Part shown: positions 25,434 to 34,639 of the stretch, in pieces
Layout: each line of letters opens with the position of its first letter
Position numbering within the stretch: the stretch's first letter is position 1
Source of the DNA: Aromatoleum toluvorans
GTDB lineage: Bacteria; Pseudomonadota; Gammaproteobacteria; Burkholderiales; Rhodocyclaceae
Length of the DNA stretch: 64,000 nt
Direction: 5' to 3'
NCBI RefSeq assembly: GCF_012910905.1
Contig: NZ_WTVN01000012.1
Location: 1 to 64,000 of the forward strand
Program-made: the position numbers and the translations under genes
Notes under the pieces: generated by a model
What the model saw: the letters and a program-made list of their open reading frames with translations, nothing else
The model's database searches: none
What the model was told of the DNA's origin: nothing

Positions 25434-25994
25434 ATGCGTCGCCTTAGCCTGCTTGTGTTGAGCATGACTCTTGCACTGCCCGCCGCGGCCCAGGTGTATC
25501 AATGGCGCGACGCGCAGGGGCGCATCAACTACTCCGACACCCCGCCCCCCGCGGGCACGGCGAAAACCGTCAAGCCCGCCGCGCGGAGCCCGGCGCCGGC
25601 GGTCGCCAATGACGCCCCCGAACAGCCGGCCGATTCCGGGACGCAGAAGCCTGCTGCCGACGGCAGTGCGCAGGGTACCGCGGGTGAAGCGGGCAAAGCC
25701 GCCGCAGGGAAGGCCGATCCGTCCAAACCCAAGACGATGGCCGAAAAGGAAACGGAATTCCGTCAGCGCCGCGTAGCCGCCGCAGAGGCCGAAGCGAAAG
25801 CCGAGAAGGAACGGCAGAAGGCGGCAGAGCTTGCCCGCAGTTGCAGCGAGGCGCGCGCCCAGATCGTTGGCCTGAAGAACAGCCGCCGCATCTCGCGCTA
25901 CAACAGCGAAGGTCAGCGGGAACTCATGGACAGCGCCGAACGCACGGCCGAAATCGAGCGCTCGCAGAAGTACGTCGACCAGAACTGCAAGTAG
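25434..25994 (+). CDS. DUF4124 domain protein, exported
   Basis: A 186-residue envelope protein. A signal peptide (MRRLSLLVLSMTLALPAAAQ) ends at AAA-Q. The DUF4124 motif YQWRDAQGRINYSDTPPPAG follows (about 22-41). A Pro/Ala-rich low-complexity linker (about 42-95) precedes a charged helical tail with two cysteines. Function unknown. It is divergent from guaB and convergent with rnfH. Confidence 0.8.
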   Translation: MRRLSLLVLSMTLALPAAAQVYQWRDAQGRINYSDTPPPAGTAKTVKPAARSPAPAVANDAPEQPADSGTQKPAADGSAQGTAGEAGKAAAGKADPSKPKTMAEKETEFRQRRVAAAEAEAKAEKERQKAAELARSCSEARAQIVGLKNSRRISRYNSEGQRELMDSAERTAEIERSQKYVDQNCK

Positions 25995-26033
25995 CGCGCA
26001 CGCGCCGCGACTTGCACGGGCGGCAGGAGTCCC

Positions 26034-26360
26034 TCATTCCTCGGCCGAGCCGCCGCCCTTCTTCATCACCTTGCCTTCCTCGGCGCGTTGCTTGCGCACC
26101 GCCTTCGGATCGGCGATGAGCGGCCGGTAGATCTCGACGCGGTCGCGGTCGCGCAGCACGGTGTCGAGTCGCGTGAGTTTGGCAAACACGCCGACCTTGT
26201 TGCGCCCGTCGAGCTCGATGTCGGGATGCTTCCGGAGAATTCCCGACGCCTCGATGGCGTCGCGCACCGTCGCCCCCGCCGCGACGCGGACCTTGATCAG
26301 CTCCTGCTTCGCCGTCAGCGCGTACGCAACTTCCACGTCGATGAATGCGGTCATCGTCAT
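26034..26360 (-). CDS. rnfH: RnfH family ubiquitin-like protein
   Basis: A 108-residue beta-grasp protein of the RnfH family. Its start, MTMTAFIDVEVAYALT, and core IYRPLIADPKAVRKQR near residue 80 are typical. The ATG overlaps the ratA stop by 4 bases (ATGA), the usual ratA-rnfH arrangement. Despite its name the function is unsettled; it is not linked here to an rnf operon. A Lys/Gly-rich tail (KVMKKGGGSAEE) ends the protein. Confidence 0.85.
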   Translation of the reverse strand: MTMTAFIDVEVAYALTAKQELIKVRVAAGATVRDAIEASGILRKHPDIELDGRNKVGVFAKLTRLDTVLRDRDRVEIYRPLIADPKAVRKQRAEEGKVMKKGGGSAEE

Positions 26361-26794
26361 CCCTTGGGATACACCTGCTGCGCGCGTTTGATGAACGATT
26401 CCACGAAGGTGCTTGCGATGTGGTTGAAGACCGGCCCCAGGGCCTTTTCGAGCAGCTTGCTCGAGAACTGGTAATGGAGGTTGAACTCGACCTTGCAGGC
26501 GGTATCGCCCAGTGCCGTGAAACGCCACAGTCCGTCGAGGTGCGTGAACGGGCCTTCCCTGAGGCCGATCTTCATCTCGCGCGGATATTCCTTTGTGTTT
26601 TCGGTGGTGAAGTTCGCCTTGATGCCGTGATAGCTGATGTGCAAGGTCGCGACCGTCGTGTTTTCGGTGCGCGTCAGCAGGTCCGCGCCCCCGCACCACG
26701 GAAGGAATTGCGGATAGTCCTCGCAGCGGTCGACGAGCTCGAACATCTGCGCGGGGGTGAACTCGATCAGAACCTGCTTCTTGACGTCAGCCAT
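26357..26794 (-). CDS. ratA: RatA/PasT family START-like protein (COQ10 type)
   Basis: A 145-residue SRPBCC-fold protein. FTPAQMFELVDRCEDYPQFLPWC near residues 12-34 is the family hallmark. It resembles COQ10-type ubiquinone-binding proteins. In E. coli the homologue was described as a ribosome-association toxin (RatA/PasT), a role that remains disputed; here the neighbouring rnfH matches the conserved pair. The ATG at 26794 is preferred over the longer frame because MADVKKQVL aligns with the family. Divergent from smpB. Confidence 0.88.
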   Translation of the reverse strand: MADVKKQVLIEFTPAQMFELVDRCEDYPQFLPWCGGADLLTRTENTTVATLHISYHGIKANFTTENTKEYPREMKIGLREGPFTHLDGLWRFTALGDTACKVEFNLHYQFSSKLLEKALGPVFNHIASTFVESFIKRAQQVYPKG

Positions 26795-26915
26795 GTGCGT
26801 GTGGGGCCGGCGCTTCGCCGAACTGCTAAAATGCGCGATTCTACCGCAATGCACCAGCTACGGCCGCTCCCCGCGCCATGCCGTGCCGCCGCGACGCACA
26901 GGATCCTGAACCCGC

Positions 26916-27362
26916 ATGAGCATCATCGACAACCGCAAGGCCTATCACGACTACTTCATCGAGGAGAAGTATGAAGCCGGCCTTGTGCTCGAGGGTTGGG
27001 AGGTCAAGGCCATCCGGGCGGGCCGCGCCAACATCAAGGAAGCCTACGTCATCATCCGAAACGGCGAGATCTTCATCCTCGGCATGCACATCACCGCGCT
27101 GGCCGCGGCTTCCTCGCACATCAAGCCCGACCCCGTGCGCACCCGCAAGCTCCTGCTGCATGCGAGCGAGATCTCGAAACTCATCGGCAAGGTCGAACGC
27201 GCAGGCTACGCCCTCGTGCCGCTCGACCTGCACTACACGAAAGGCCGCATCAAGGCGCTGGTCGGCCTCGCGAAGGGCAAGAAGCAGTACGACAAGCGCG
27301 AGGACGCGAAGCAGCGCGACTGGGAGCGCGACAAGGCGCGCCTCATGAAGACCAAGGTCTGA
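26916..27362 (+). CDS. smpB: SsrA-binding protein SmpB
   Basis: A 148-residue RNA-binding protein of trans-translation that brings tmRNA to stalled ribosomes. It has [17 protein letters not shown] near the N-terminus, the [21 protein letters not shown] core and the basic C-terminal tail ([22 protein letters not shown]) that enters the mRNA channel. A -10-like TAAAAT lies at 26826-26831. No tmRNA gene was seen in the window. Confidence 0.97.
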   Translation: MSIIDNRKAYHDYFIEEKYEAGLVLEGWEVKAIRAGRANIKEAYVIIRNGEIFILGMHITALAAASSHIKPDPVRTRKLLLHASEISKLIGKVERAGYALVPLDLHYTKGRIKALVGLAKGKKQYDKREDAKQRDWERDKARLMKTKV

Positions 27363-27375
27363 TCGGCGAACCGCG

Positions 27376-28935
27376 CTACGAACTGCACGACAGCATCGAG
27401 CAGCCGGCGCGATTGCGTGCCCAGTCGGGCCGTCGCGCGGCGAAGCGCTCGCGCCCCGGCTGATCGTCGTAGGGGCGGCGCATCACATCGAGCAGCTCGG
27501 ACACCCGCGCATCGTCGCCCTGCTCCGCCGCGTCGATCGCCTCCTGCGCCAGGTAGTTGCGCAGCACGTAGCGCGGATTGACCGCATCCATCCGCGCCTG
27601 CCGCACGCCGGCGGGCAGGCCGTCGGCGCGCACCCGCGCCGCGTAGCGGCCGAGCCAGTCGGCGAACGCCGCCTCGTGCGCCTTTGCCTTGTCTTCCACG
27701 TAGAAGGCGTCACGCAGGGGGTCGAGCGTGGGCATCTGCGCATCGACGCGGGCGAGCCCGCGGAAGAAGATCGTCATATCGACTTCGGCTGCGGCCATCA
27801 GCTCATGCAGAGTTTCGACGAGCGCATCGTCTTCTTCGCGCAGTTCCTCCAGGCCGAGCTTCGCGGCCAGCATGCCGCGGCTCTCGGCCTCATACACGGC
27901 CGCGTAGCGCGACAGGCCGTCCTGCAGGGGCTCGACGCTACCGAACGCCGGATACAGCGCGTTCGCGAGCTGGAGCAGGTTCCACTGCGCAATATGCGGC
28001 TGGTTGCCGAAGCGGTAGCGGCGCCCCTCGGCGTCGGTCGTGTTCGGCGTCCAGCCCGGATCGAAATTGTCGATCCAGCCATAGGGGCCGTAGTCGATCG
28101 TCAGGCCGAGGATCGACATGTTGTCGGTGTTCATCACGCCATGCACGAATCCGACGCGCATCCACTGGACGATCAGCCGCGCCGTGCGCTCGCACACCGC
28201 ATGGAACCAGTCCACGCGTCGGGTGGCGGTGTCTCCGGAGAGTTTCGGAAAGTCGCGCGCGATCGTGAAATCGACCAGTCTTTCCAGCAGGACCTGATCG
28301 CCGCGTGCGGTAAAGATCTCGAAGTTGCCGAAACGGATGAACGACGGCGCAACGCGGCACACGACCGCTCCCGGCTCGGGGCGTGGCCGTCCGTCGTAGA
28401 ACATGTCGCGGATGACCGCTTCCCCTGTTCCCACGATGGATAGCGCGCGCGTCGTCGGGATGCCCAGGTGGTGCATGGCCTCGCTGCACAGGAATTCCCG
28501 TATCGACGACCTCAGCACCGCGCGCCCGTCCGCGCGCCGCGAATACGGCGTCGGGCCGGCGCCCTTCAGCTGCAGCTCCCAGCGCTCGCCAGCCGCGTTG
28601 ATCGCTTCTCCGAGCGTGATCGCCCGTCCATCGCCGAGCTGGCCCGCCCAGTTGCCGAACTGGTGTCCGCCATAGCAAGCGGCATACGGTTCCATGCCCG
28701 GCAGCAGCGCATTGCCGGCGAACACCTGCGCGAACTCGGGCGAACGCACCTCGGCCTCGTCGAAGCCGACCAGCCGCGCCACCTCGGGCGACCAGGCGAT
28801 CAGGCGCGGTGCCGCGACGGGAGTCGGCATCACGCGCGAATAGCAGGCGCCGTGCACCTGCCGGACATGCGGAGAGTCTTCCGGATCGCCGGGCAGCTCC
28901 CGGACGAAGCGGTTGTCGAACTGAAGGGTTTTCAT
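27376..28935 (-). CDS. selO: SelO (YdiU) protein adenylyltransferase
   Basis: A 519-residue pseudokinase-fold enzyme that transfers AMP to Ser/Thr/Tyr of target proteins (known for E. coli YdiU/SelO). Family signatures are [20 protein letters not shown] (about 87-106), [29 protein letters not shown] and [13 protein letters not shown]. The C-terminus ends SCSS, keeping the redox Cys-Ser-Ser tail in place of the eukaryotic selenocysteine. It converges on smpB with 13 bases between stops. Confidence 0.95.
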   Translation of the reverse strand: MKTLQFDNRFVRELPGDPEDSPHVRQVHGACYSRVMPTPVAAPRLIAWSPEVARLVGFDEAEVRSPEFAQVFAGNALLPGMEPYAACYGGHQFGNWAGQLGDGRAITLGEAINAAGERWELQLKGAGPTPYSRRADGRAVLRSSIREFLCSEAMHHLGIPTTRALSIVGTGEAVIRDMFYDGRPRPEPGAVVCRVAPSFIRFGNFEIFTARGDQVLLERLVDFTIARDFPKLSGDTATRRVDWFHAVCERTARLIVQWMRVGFVHGVMNTDNMSILGLTIDYGPYGWIDNFDPGWTPNTTDAEGRRYRFGNQPHIAQWNLLQLANALYPAFGSVEPLQDGLSRYAAVYEAESRGMLAAKLGLEELREEDDALVETLHELMAAAEVDMTIFFRGLARVDAQMPTLDPLRDAFYVEDKAKAHEAAFADWLGRYAARVRADGLPAGVRQARMDAVNPRYVLRNYLAQEAIDAAEQGDDARVSELLDVMRRPYDDQPGRERFAARRPDWARNRAGCSMLSCSS

Positions 28936-29020
28936 TATGTGGATGATGCGCGGGGTTGGGGGACTGCCCTCTGAGACGGCACCGGCGGCGCTTGGTTCGC
29001 CGCCGCCGTCCCTTGCGTGC

Positions 29021-30436
29021 TCAGGAACGGCGCGGATCGAAGGCGTCGCGTACGACGTCCGCGAACAGGTTGGCCGACAGCACCAGCACGAACATGAAGG
29101 CGAAGGCCGCCATGAGCGACCACCACACCATCGGTTCGCGCGCGAGTTCGGCTCGCGCCATGTTGATCATGGTGCCGAAGCTGATCGTCGTGGGATCGAC
29201 GCCGATGCCGACATAGGACAGGACGGCCTCGGCGAGCACCAGGCCGGAGAAATCCATCACCAGCGCGATCAGCACGATGTGCATCACGTTGGGGAGCACG
29301 TGCCGGCGCAGGATGGACGGCGTGCGCACGCCGAAGGCACGCGCGGCCTGCACGTACTCGAGCTCGCGCAGCTTCAGCGTCTCGCCGCGCAGCAGGCGGC
29401 ACAGGCCGGTCCAGCTCGTGACGCCGAGGATCAGGCACAGGGCCATCAGGCGCGCATCGGCGCGTTCGGCCGCGGTCGAGAACCACTGCGGATGGGTATC
29501 GATCACGACCTGCATCATCAGCACGGCCGCGGCAATCAGCAGCACGCCGGGGATCGCGTTGAGAACCGTGTAGATGTACTGGATCACGTCATCGACCCAG
29601 CCCCCGAGATACCCCGCCATGATGCCGAGGGCGACTGCGAACGGCATCATCACAAGCGTCGTCAGCGTGCCGATGATCAATGCGGTGCGCACACTCTTGA
29701 GCGACAGGTAAAGCACGTCCTGTCCCACCTTGTCGGTGCCGAACACGTGGTAGAAAGGCGCGAGCTTGATCGCGAGGATCGTCACGAGCAGCACGCACGC
29801 GAGCGTGCCGAGCGCGGCGCGCCACGCGAGAACCGTCCGGCCGCGCCACACGGCACGGGCCGCCTCTGCCATTCCTTGCCTGCGCCTGCGCGCCAGCGCG
29901 AAGACGAGGACGGCCGCGACCGCGATCCAGGCTTCGGCCGCCCCTGCCACACCGGTCGCAATCCGCTGCGCGACGTCCGCATCGCGCCGGTCGGCCGCTT
30001 CACCCAGGTGGGCGCCGCCCCACACCAGGCGCGGATAGATGCGAGCCTGGCCGCCGCCGGGCAGTTCGACCGTCTCGCGCGCATACAACTCGGTCGCAAA
30101 CGGAGCGGAGTAGGTCTTCTCCACCTGCGTGCGCAAGGACGCGAGCAGGACATCCAGTGCGCTGAGCACTTCCGACGAATATGCGACCTGCATGTTCGCG
30201 GGCGCACCCTCCGGCACCGGCAGTTGCGCGCGGAAATGCAGGCTGTCGGCGATTCCGACGGCGAGGAAAGCGAGCAGGATCACCGCCGACGCCATCCCGC
30301 TGGCGCGACTGCCCACGCGTCGCCATGCGGCGCGCAGCGGCTCGTCCCGACGGACGTGAATGACCGTCAGGCCACCGATCGCGAGCAGCAGGAAGAAGAG
30401 CGCATCGGTCCACAGGAGGACGGGCAGGAACCCCAT
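29021..30436 (-). CDS. Peptide-type ABC transporter permease (DppC/YejE-like)
   Basis: A 471-residue inner-membrane permease with an N-terminal TM pair, a large periplasmic insert of about 120 residues and the conserved DppC-type domain (about 195-465). The EAA loop, which contacts the ATPase, reads [22 protein letters not shown]. The oversized N-terminal part makes it YejE-like. It follows the second permease by 3 bases in an operon of substrate-binding protein, permease, permease. No ATPase gene follows; selO lies beyond. Confidence 0.88.
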   Translation of the reverse strand: MGFLPVLLWTDALFFLLLAIGGLTVIHVRRDEPLRAAWRRVGSRASGMASAVILLAFLAVGIADSLHFRAQLPVPEGAPANMQVAYSSEVLSALDVLLASLRTQVEKTYSAPFATELYARETVELPGGGQARIYPRLVWGGAHLGEAADRRDADVAQRIATGVAGAAEAWIAVAAVLVFALARRRRQGMAEAARAVWRGRTVLAWRAALGTLACVLLVTILAIKLAPFYHVFGTDKVGQDVLYLSLKSVRTALIIGTLTTLVMMPFAVALGIMAGYLGGWVDDVIQYIYTVLNAIPGVLLIAAAVLMMQVVIDTHPQWFSTAAERADARLMALCLILGVTSWTGLCRLLRGETLKLRELEYVQAARAFGVRTPSILRRHVLPNVMHIVLIALVMDFSGLVLAEAVLSYVGIGVDPTTISFGTMINMARAELAREPMVWWSLMAAFAFMFVLVLSANLFADVVRDAFDPRRS

Positions 30437-30439
30437 GGC

Positions 30440-31417
30440 CTACTCCAGCCTCACGCGCGGATCGACCAGCGTGTAGGAGATGTCGGTGAGGATCAGGCCG
30501 ACGATGTAGAGCACCGACCCGATGAACACCATTGCCCGCACGACCGCGAAATCCTGCGCATTGATGGCATCGATCGTGTAGCTCCCCAGGCCCGGGATGC
30601 CGAAGAAGGACTCGACCAGCAGGCTGCCCATGAACAACAGCGGAATGACCACGACCACCCCCGTCAGGATGGGAATCATCGCGTTCTTGAGCACGTGCCG
30701 GAACAGCACGACGCGCTCGGACAAACCCTTCGCGCGCGCCGTCCGCACGTAGTCGCGGGAAACCTCCTCGAGGAAGATCGTCCGATACCAGCGCGCATTC
30801 GACCCCACGCCGGCGATCACGCTGATCGCCACCGGCAGGACAAGGAAGCGCCAGGCGTCGAGCCCCGGGGCGTAGCCGGAGATCGGCACCAGCGCCCACA
30901 GTTTCGACACCAGCCATTGCCCGCCGATGATGTAGAAGAGGCTCGATATCGACATCATCGCGACGCACAGCACCACACCCCAGAAATCGAGGTAGCTCGC
31001 ACGGAAGAACACCAGGATCAGTGCGAACGAAATCGACGCGAAGAGGCCCATCACGAAGGTCGGCAGCGCCAGCGCCAGCGAGGGCCCCATGCGATCGCGC
31101 ATCTCCTGGGCGATGTCGCGTCCGTCGTCGGCGCGTCCGAAATCGAAGGCGAACATCCGCAGCGACTTCTGGAAGAAGATCGTGTCCGTGACCTGTCCGC
31201 TCCCCGCAGCCTTGGCGTTGAAGAACAGCGGACGATCGTAACCGCGCTCGGCCTTCCAGCGCTCGATCGCCTCCGGCGTCACGCGCTTCACGCCGAGCTG
31301 CATGCGAGCCATGTCGTCCGGCGAGTTGACGACGAAGAACAGGCCGAAGGTGACCAGATTGACCCCGATCAGGATCGGCACGGCATAAAGGAGCCGGCGC
31401 ACGATGTAGGCGAACAT
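30440..31417 (-). CDS. Peptide-type ABC transporter permease (DppB/YejB-like)
   Basis: A 325-residue permease starting MFAYIVRRLLYAVPILIGVN, the common DppB-family opening. The EAA loop appears as SRDYVRTARAKGLSERVVLFRH. It overlaps the binding-protein gene by one base in TGATG, so translation is coupled. It pairs with the DppC-like subunit to form the channel of a peptide/nickel/opine-type importer. Confidence 0.9.
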   Translation of the reverse strand: MFAYIVRRLLYAVPILIGVNLVTFGLFFVVNSPDDMARMQLGVKRVTPEAIERWKAERGYDRPLFFNAKAAGSGQVTDTIFFQKSLRMFAFDFGRADDGRDIAQEMRDRMGPSLALALPTFVMGLFASISFALILVFFRASYLDFWGVVLCVAMMSISSLFYIIGGQWLVSKLWALVPISGYAPGLDAWRFLVLPVAISVIAGVGSNARWYRTIFLEEVSRDYVRTARAKGLSERVVLFRHVLKNAMIPILTGVVVVIPLLFMGSLLVESFFGIPGLGSYTIDAINAQDFAVVRAMVFIGSVLYIVGLILTDISYTLVDPRVRLE

Positions 31418-33588
31418 CAGCCGCGCCCTCCTACGGCCGTCGCGCGTTCGCGCCGCCGGTAATGCACGAACGCGGGCGCCAGCGCGGCCACGACGAGCAC
31501 CGCCAGGAGCCCCAGCGGCCACACGATCGGTCGATTCCACTGCGCACGCGCCGCGTCACGGCGGCCAAGGTCGATGCGCTGGTACTTCAAGGTGTTGCGC
31601 ACCATGCTGCCCGTCTTGCGATTGAGCACCCAGGCATGCTGCAGCGAGTACGCCTTCGGGTGGAAGCCGAAAATCCAGGGCGCATCCTGCTGCAGGATCG
31701 CGACCATGCGATCGATCACCGCCTGGCGCTCGGGACCGTCGGGCATGCTCTTCATCTTCTCGAACAGGCGGTCGTACTCCGGATTCACGTAGTTCGCCGC
31801 GTTCTGGCCCGATTCCTTGACCTTGGCCTGCGCACCATGCAGCAGGAACAGCATGTTCTCCGGATCCGGATAGTCCGCGTTCCAGCCGAAGAAGAACATC
31901 TGCGCATTGCCCTCGCGGATTTTGTCCTGGAAGCGGTTGTAGTCCGTCGCGCGCACGACGAACTGCACGCCCAGCTCCCGGAACTGCTTCGCGAGCCAGT
32001 CGGACCGCGCCTTGTCGCCGAGCCCACCCGGCGTCGTGTCGAGGTTGAGGATCAGCGGTTCGCCCGTCTTCGCGTCGCGCCCGTCCGGATAGCCGGCCTC
32101 GGCGAGCAGGCGTCGCGCGACCTCCCTGCTGCGCCGCACCGGTCGCCCATCGCGCCACTCGTATACCACCGGATTGATCCCCGCCTCGCCTTCGCGTGCG
32201 CCGAAAATGCCGGGCGGAATCGGGTGCATCGCCACTACGCCGCGCCCATTGAGGAAGATGGAGATGAATTCGTCCATGTCGAGCGCAATCGAGATCGCCT
32301 GGCGCAACTTGCGCGCCCGCGTCTGTCCCTCGGCGCTCTCCCCGCCCCCGAGGACGTTGTCCAGCACGTTGAAGCCGAGGTAGAAGATCGACGGCGACAC
32401 CGAGGTCAATAACCGGATGCCCTGCGCGCGCATCTCGTCGGACAGCGTCACATCGCCCTGGCTCGTCATCGTCACGGCCTGGTCGAAATTGTCCGACGAA
32501 ACGCCGGAGGCATCGTAATAGCCCTGCAGGAACTTGTTCCAGTACGGAATGCCTTCGCGTTCGCGTGTGAACACGACCTCGTCGACGAAAGGCATCGTCT
32601 TGCCGCAATCGTCGAGCAGGCCAGCCTCCCGATCGCCGTGCTCGCCTTCACAGGGATAAGCCTCGCCGCGGAAGTTCGGATTCCGCGCGAGCACCATGCG
32701 CGCGTTCGGATTGTTCTCCGCCAGCATGTAGGGGCCGGTCCCGATCGGCCACCAGTCCAGCGTGAGGTTGCGCTCCGCCATGCCCGGCTGCCCGTAGAAG
32801 CGGTCCGCTTCGGGCGGGACCGGCGCGAAGAACGGCATCGACAGCCAGTACAGGAACTGCGGATAGGCGCCCTTCAGGGTGATGCGATAGGTGTAGCGAT
32901 CGACGACCTCCACGCCCGGTACGGCATGGCGTTCCAGATCGATCCAACCGGAATTCCGCGCCGCTTCCTCGGCGAGCGCGCTCTGCAAGGTCTTCAGTCC
33001 GGGCAGATAGTCGGCGATCAACTCGAAGATCGGCGAATGCAGTCGCGGGTGCGCCAGACGCTTGATCTGATGAACGAAATCCCCGGCCTCGAGCTCGCGC
33101 GTGCCCGTTTCGGCAAAATCGCCGACACCGCGGACGCCTTTCAGGTCCTCGGCACGCAGTTCGGCGTAGCGCAGCGTGCCATCCGCCCGCCGCGCCAGGG
33201 CCGGATGCGGCTGGTAGAGAACTCCCGGCCGAATCCGGATCTCATAAACGCTCTTCGCAACTTGCGACGCCGGCGCGGTCGCGGGAAGTTCCCGTCCCGC
33301 GTCGTCGTATCTGCGCACCTCAGGCATGGCCGCAGCGCTGCCCGGCACGAGCGTGTACGGGCGCTTCAGGTAATGGTACTGGAGTGGCGGTTCGTAGATC
33401 TGATAAAGAAAAGTCGCCTCGTCCTCGCTGTACGACTGCACCGGATCGAGATGCTTCGGGCGGTCGGTAAAGGCGGAGTACATGATGTTCTGCCCCTGCT
33501 CTGCCGCGGGATAGGGGTCGTTCCACACCGACCCGCAGGCAGGCAGCAGCAGACAAGGCAGGAGCAGTAAACAGATGCGCCGGAACAT
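31417..33588 (-). CDS. Peptide-type ABC transporter substrate-binding lipoprotein
   Basis: A 723-residue solute-binding protein (family 5, DppA/OppA-like). Signal MFRRICLLLLPCLLLPAC has lipobox LPA-C. Core motifs include FTDRPKHLDPVQSYSEDEA and GWNADYPDPENMLFLLHG. Unusually, a second hydrophobic segment (RPIVWPLGLLAVLVVAALAP, about 686-705) lies near the C-terminus, followed by RRRER, so the protein may be anchored at both ends. The ATG at 33588 is the one preceding the lipoprotein signal. Confidence 0.88.
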   Translation of the reverse strand: MFRRICLLLLPCLLLPACGSVWNDPYPAAEQGQNIMYSAFTDRPKHLDPVQSYSEDEATFLYQIYEPPLQYHYLKRPYTLVPGSAAAMPEVRRYDDAGRELPATAPASQVAKSVYEIRIRPGVLYQPHPALARRADGTLRYAELRAEDLKGVRGVGDFAETGTRELEAGDFVHQIKRLAHPRLHSPIFELIADYLPGLKTLQSALAEEAARNSGWIDLERHAVPGVEVVDRYTYRITLKGAYPQFLYWLSMPFFAPVPPEADRFYGQPGMAERNLTLDWWPIGTGPYMLAENNPNARMVLARNPNFRGEAYPCEGEHGDREAGLLDDCGKTMPFVDEVVFTREREGIPYWNKFLQGYYDASGVSSDNFDQAVTMTSQGDVTLSDEMRAQGIRLLTSVSPSIFYLGFNVLDNVLGGGESAEGQTRARKLRQAISIALDMDEFISIFLNGRGVVAMHPIPPGIFGAREGEAGINPVVYEWRDGRPVRRSREVARRLLAEAGYPDGRDAKTGEPLILNLDTTPGGLGDKARSDWLAKQFRELGVQFVVRATDYNRFQDKIREGNAQMFFFGWNADYPDPENMLFLLHGAQAKVKESGQNAANYVNPEYDRLFEKMKSMPDGPERQAVIDRMVAILQQDAPWIFGFHPKAYSLQHAWVLNRKTGSMVRNTLKYQRIDLGRRDAARAQWNRPIVWPLGLLAVLVVAALAPAFVHYRRRERATAVGGRG

Positions 33589-33677
33589 GACCGGCGATTC
33601 TACCCGCAAGGCTGCATAATTCACCGCTGACGACACTCGACTGCCGCCGCACCCGTCGACCATCGGCGCCCATCAGC

Positions 33678-33683
33678 TATAAT
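33678..33683 (+). promoter_or_regulatory. -10 box of the fabI promoter
   Basis: A perfect TATAAT lies 32 bases before the fabI ATG. No good -35 is visible at 16-18 bases. The Shine-Dalgarno AAGGAG is at 33699-33704. Confidence 0.6.
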
Positions 33684-33715
33684 CCGCCGACTATCAAGAA
33701 GGAGCATTACCGAAA

Positions 33716-34507
33716 ATGGGCTTTCTCGCCGGAAAACGCATTCTGATCACCGGACTGCTCAGCAATCGCTCGATTTCCTACGGCATCGCCAAAGCCATGC
33801 ATCGTGAAGGCGCAGAACTCGCCTTCACGTACCAGAACGAACGCTTCCAGGACCGCGTGGCCAAGATGGCCGCCGAATTCGGTTCGGATCTCGTCTTTGC
33901 GTGCGACGTGCAAAACGACGCGGAAATCACTTCGCTGTTCGAGCAGCTGTCGCAAAAATGGGACGGTCTCGACGGCCTCGTCCATTCGATCGCCTTCGCA
34001 CCGAGCGATGCACTGGAAGGCGATTTCCTCGACGGTTTCTCGCGTGAGGCCTTCCGCGTATCGCAGGAAATCAGCGCCTGCAGCTTCCCGCTGCTCGCCA
34101 AGGGCGCCCGCCCGATGATGAAGGGCCGCAGGGGTGCGCTCCTGACGATGTCCTACCTGGGTGCGGTGCGCACGATGCCCAACTACAACATCATGGGACT
34201 CGCAAAGGCCAGCCTCGAAAGCGCGGTGCGCTATCTCGCCGTCTGTCTCGGCCCTGAAGGCACGCGCGTGAACGCCATCTCCGCTGGCCCGATCAAGACG
34301 CTTGCGGCATCGGGCATCGGCAGCTTCGGCAAGCTGCTCTCCTTCAACGAGCACAATGCACCGCTGCGTCGCAACGTGACGATCGATGAAGTCGGCAACG
34401 CCGCGGCCTTCCTCTGCTCGGATCTCGCGAGCGGGATGACCGGCGAGATCATGTACGTCGACGGCGGCTTCAACACCACGGCGCTCGGCAACTCCGAACA
34501 GCCCTGA
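33716..34507 (+). CDS. fabI: Enoyl-ACP reductase (NADH) FabI
   Basis: A 263-residue short-chain dehydrogenase that reduces trans-2-enoyl-ACP, the last step of fatty acid elongation. It has the SDR-variant cofactor motif [16 protein letters not shown] (about 13-28) and the catalytic Tyr/Lys in [20 protein letters not shown] (Y-x6-K type), plus [11 protein letters not shown]. It is a triclosan-target type enzyme by family. The gene is monocistronic and ended by a strong terminator. Confidence 0.96.
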   Translation: MGFLAGKRILITGLLSNRSISYGIAKAMHREGAELAFTYQNERFQDRVAKMAAEFGSDLVFACDVQNDAEITSLFEQLSQKWDGLDGLVHSIAFAPSDALEGDFLDGFSREAFRVSQEISACSFPLLAKGARPMMKGRRGALLTMSYLGAVRTMPNYNIMGLAKASLESAVRYLAVCLGPEGTRVNAISAGPIKTLAASGIGSFGKLLSFNEHNAPLRRNVTIDEVGNAAAFLCSDLASGMTGEIMYVDGGFNTTALGNSEQP

Positions 34508-34561
34508 AGCCGATGCCCTCGGCCGGCTGCGTTACGCGCAGCCGGTGACCGAAAGCAAAAA

Positions 34562-34592
34562 CGCCCGATGCTTGCGCATCGGGCGTTTTTTT
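34562..34592. terminator. Bidirectional terminator between fabI and ppiD
   Basis: A 10-bp perfect stem (CGCCCGATGC / GCATCGGGCG, TTGC loop) has seven T residues on the right. It has A-rich sequence on the left, giving a TTTTTGCTTT tract for leftward ppiD transcripts. Confidence 0.9.
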
Positions 34593-34639
34593 GCGTGCTG
34601 ACCAGGGCGCGCCGAACAGCAGCGCCTTGGTGAAAACGC

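Noticed and set aside
28975-29010. GC-rich CGGCGGCG / CGCCGCCG hairpin after the ABC operon as a terminator
   Set aside because: No T tract on the strand of the operon, so only a structured spacer can be claimed.
28937-31462. 841-codon plus-strand frame opposite the ABC permeases
   Set aside because: Low-complexity His/Arg/Asp-rich product without domains, antisense to two clear permease genes.
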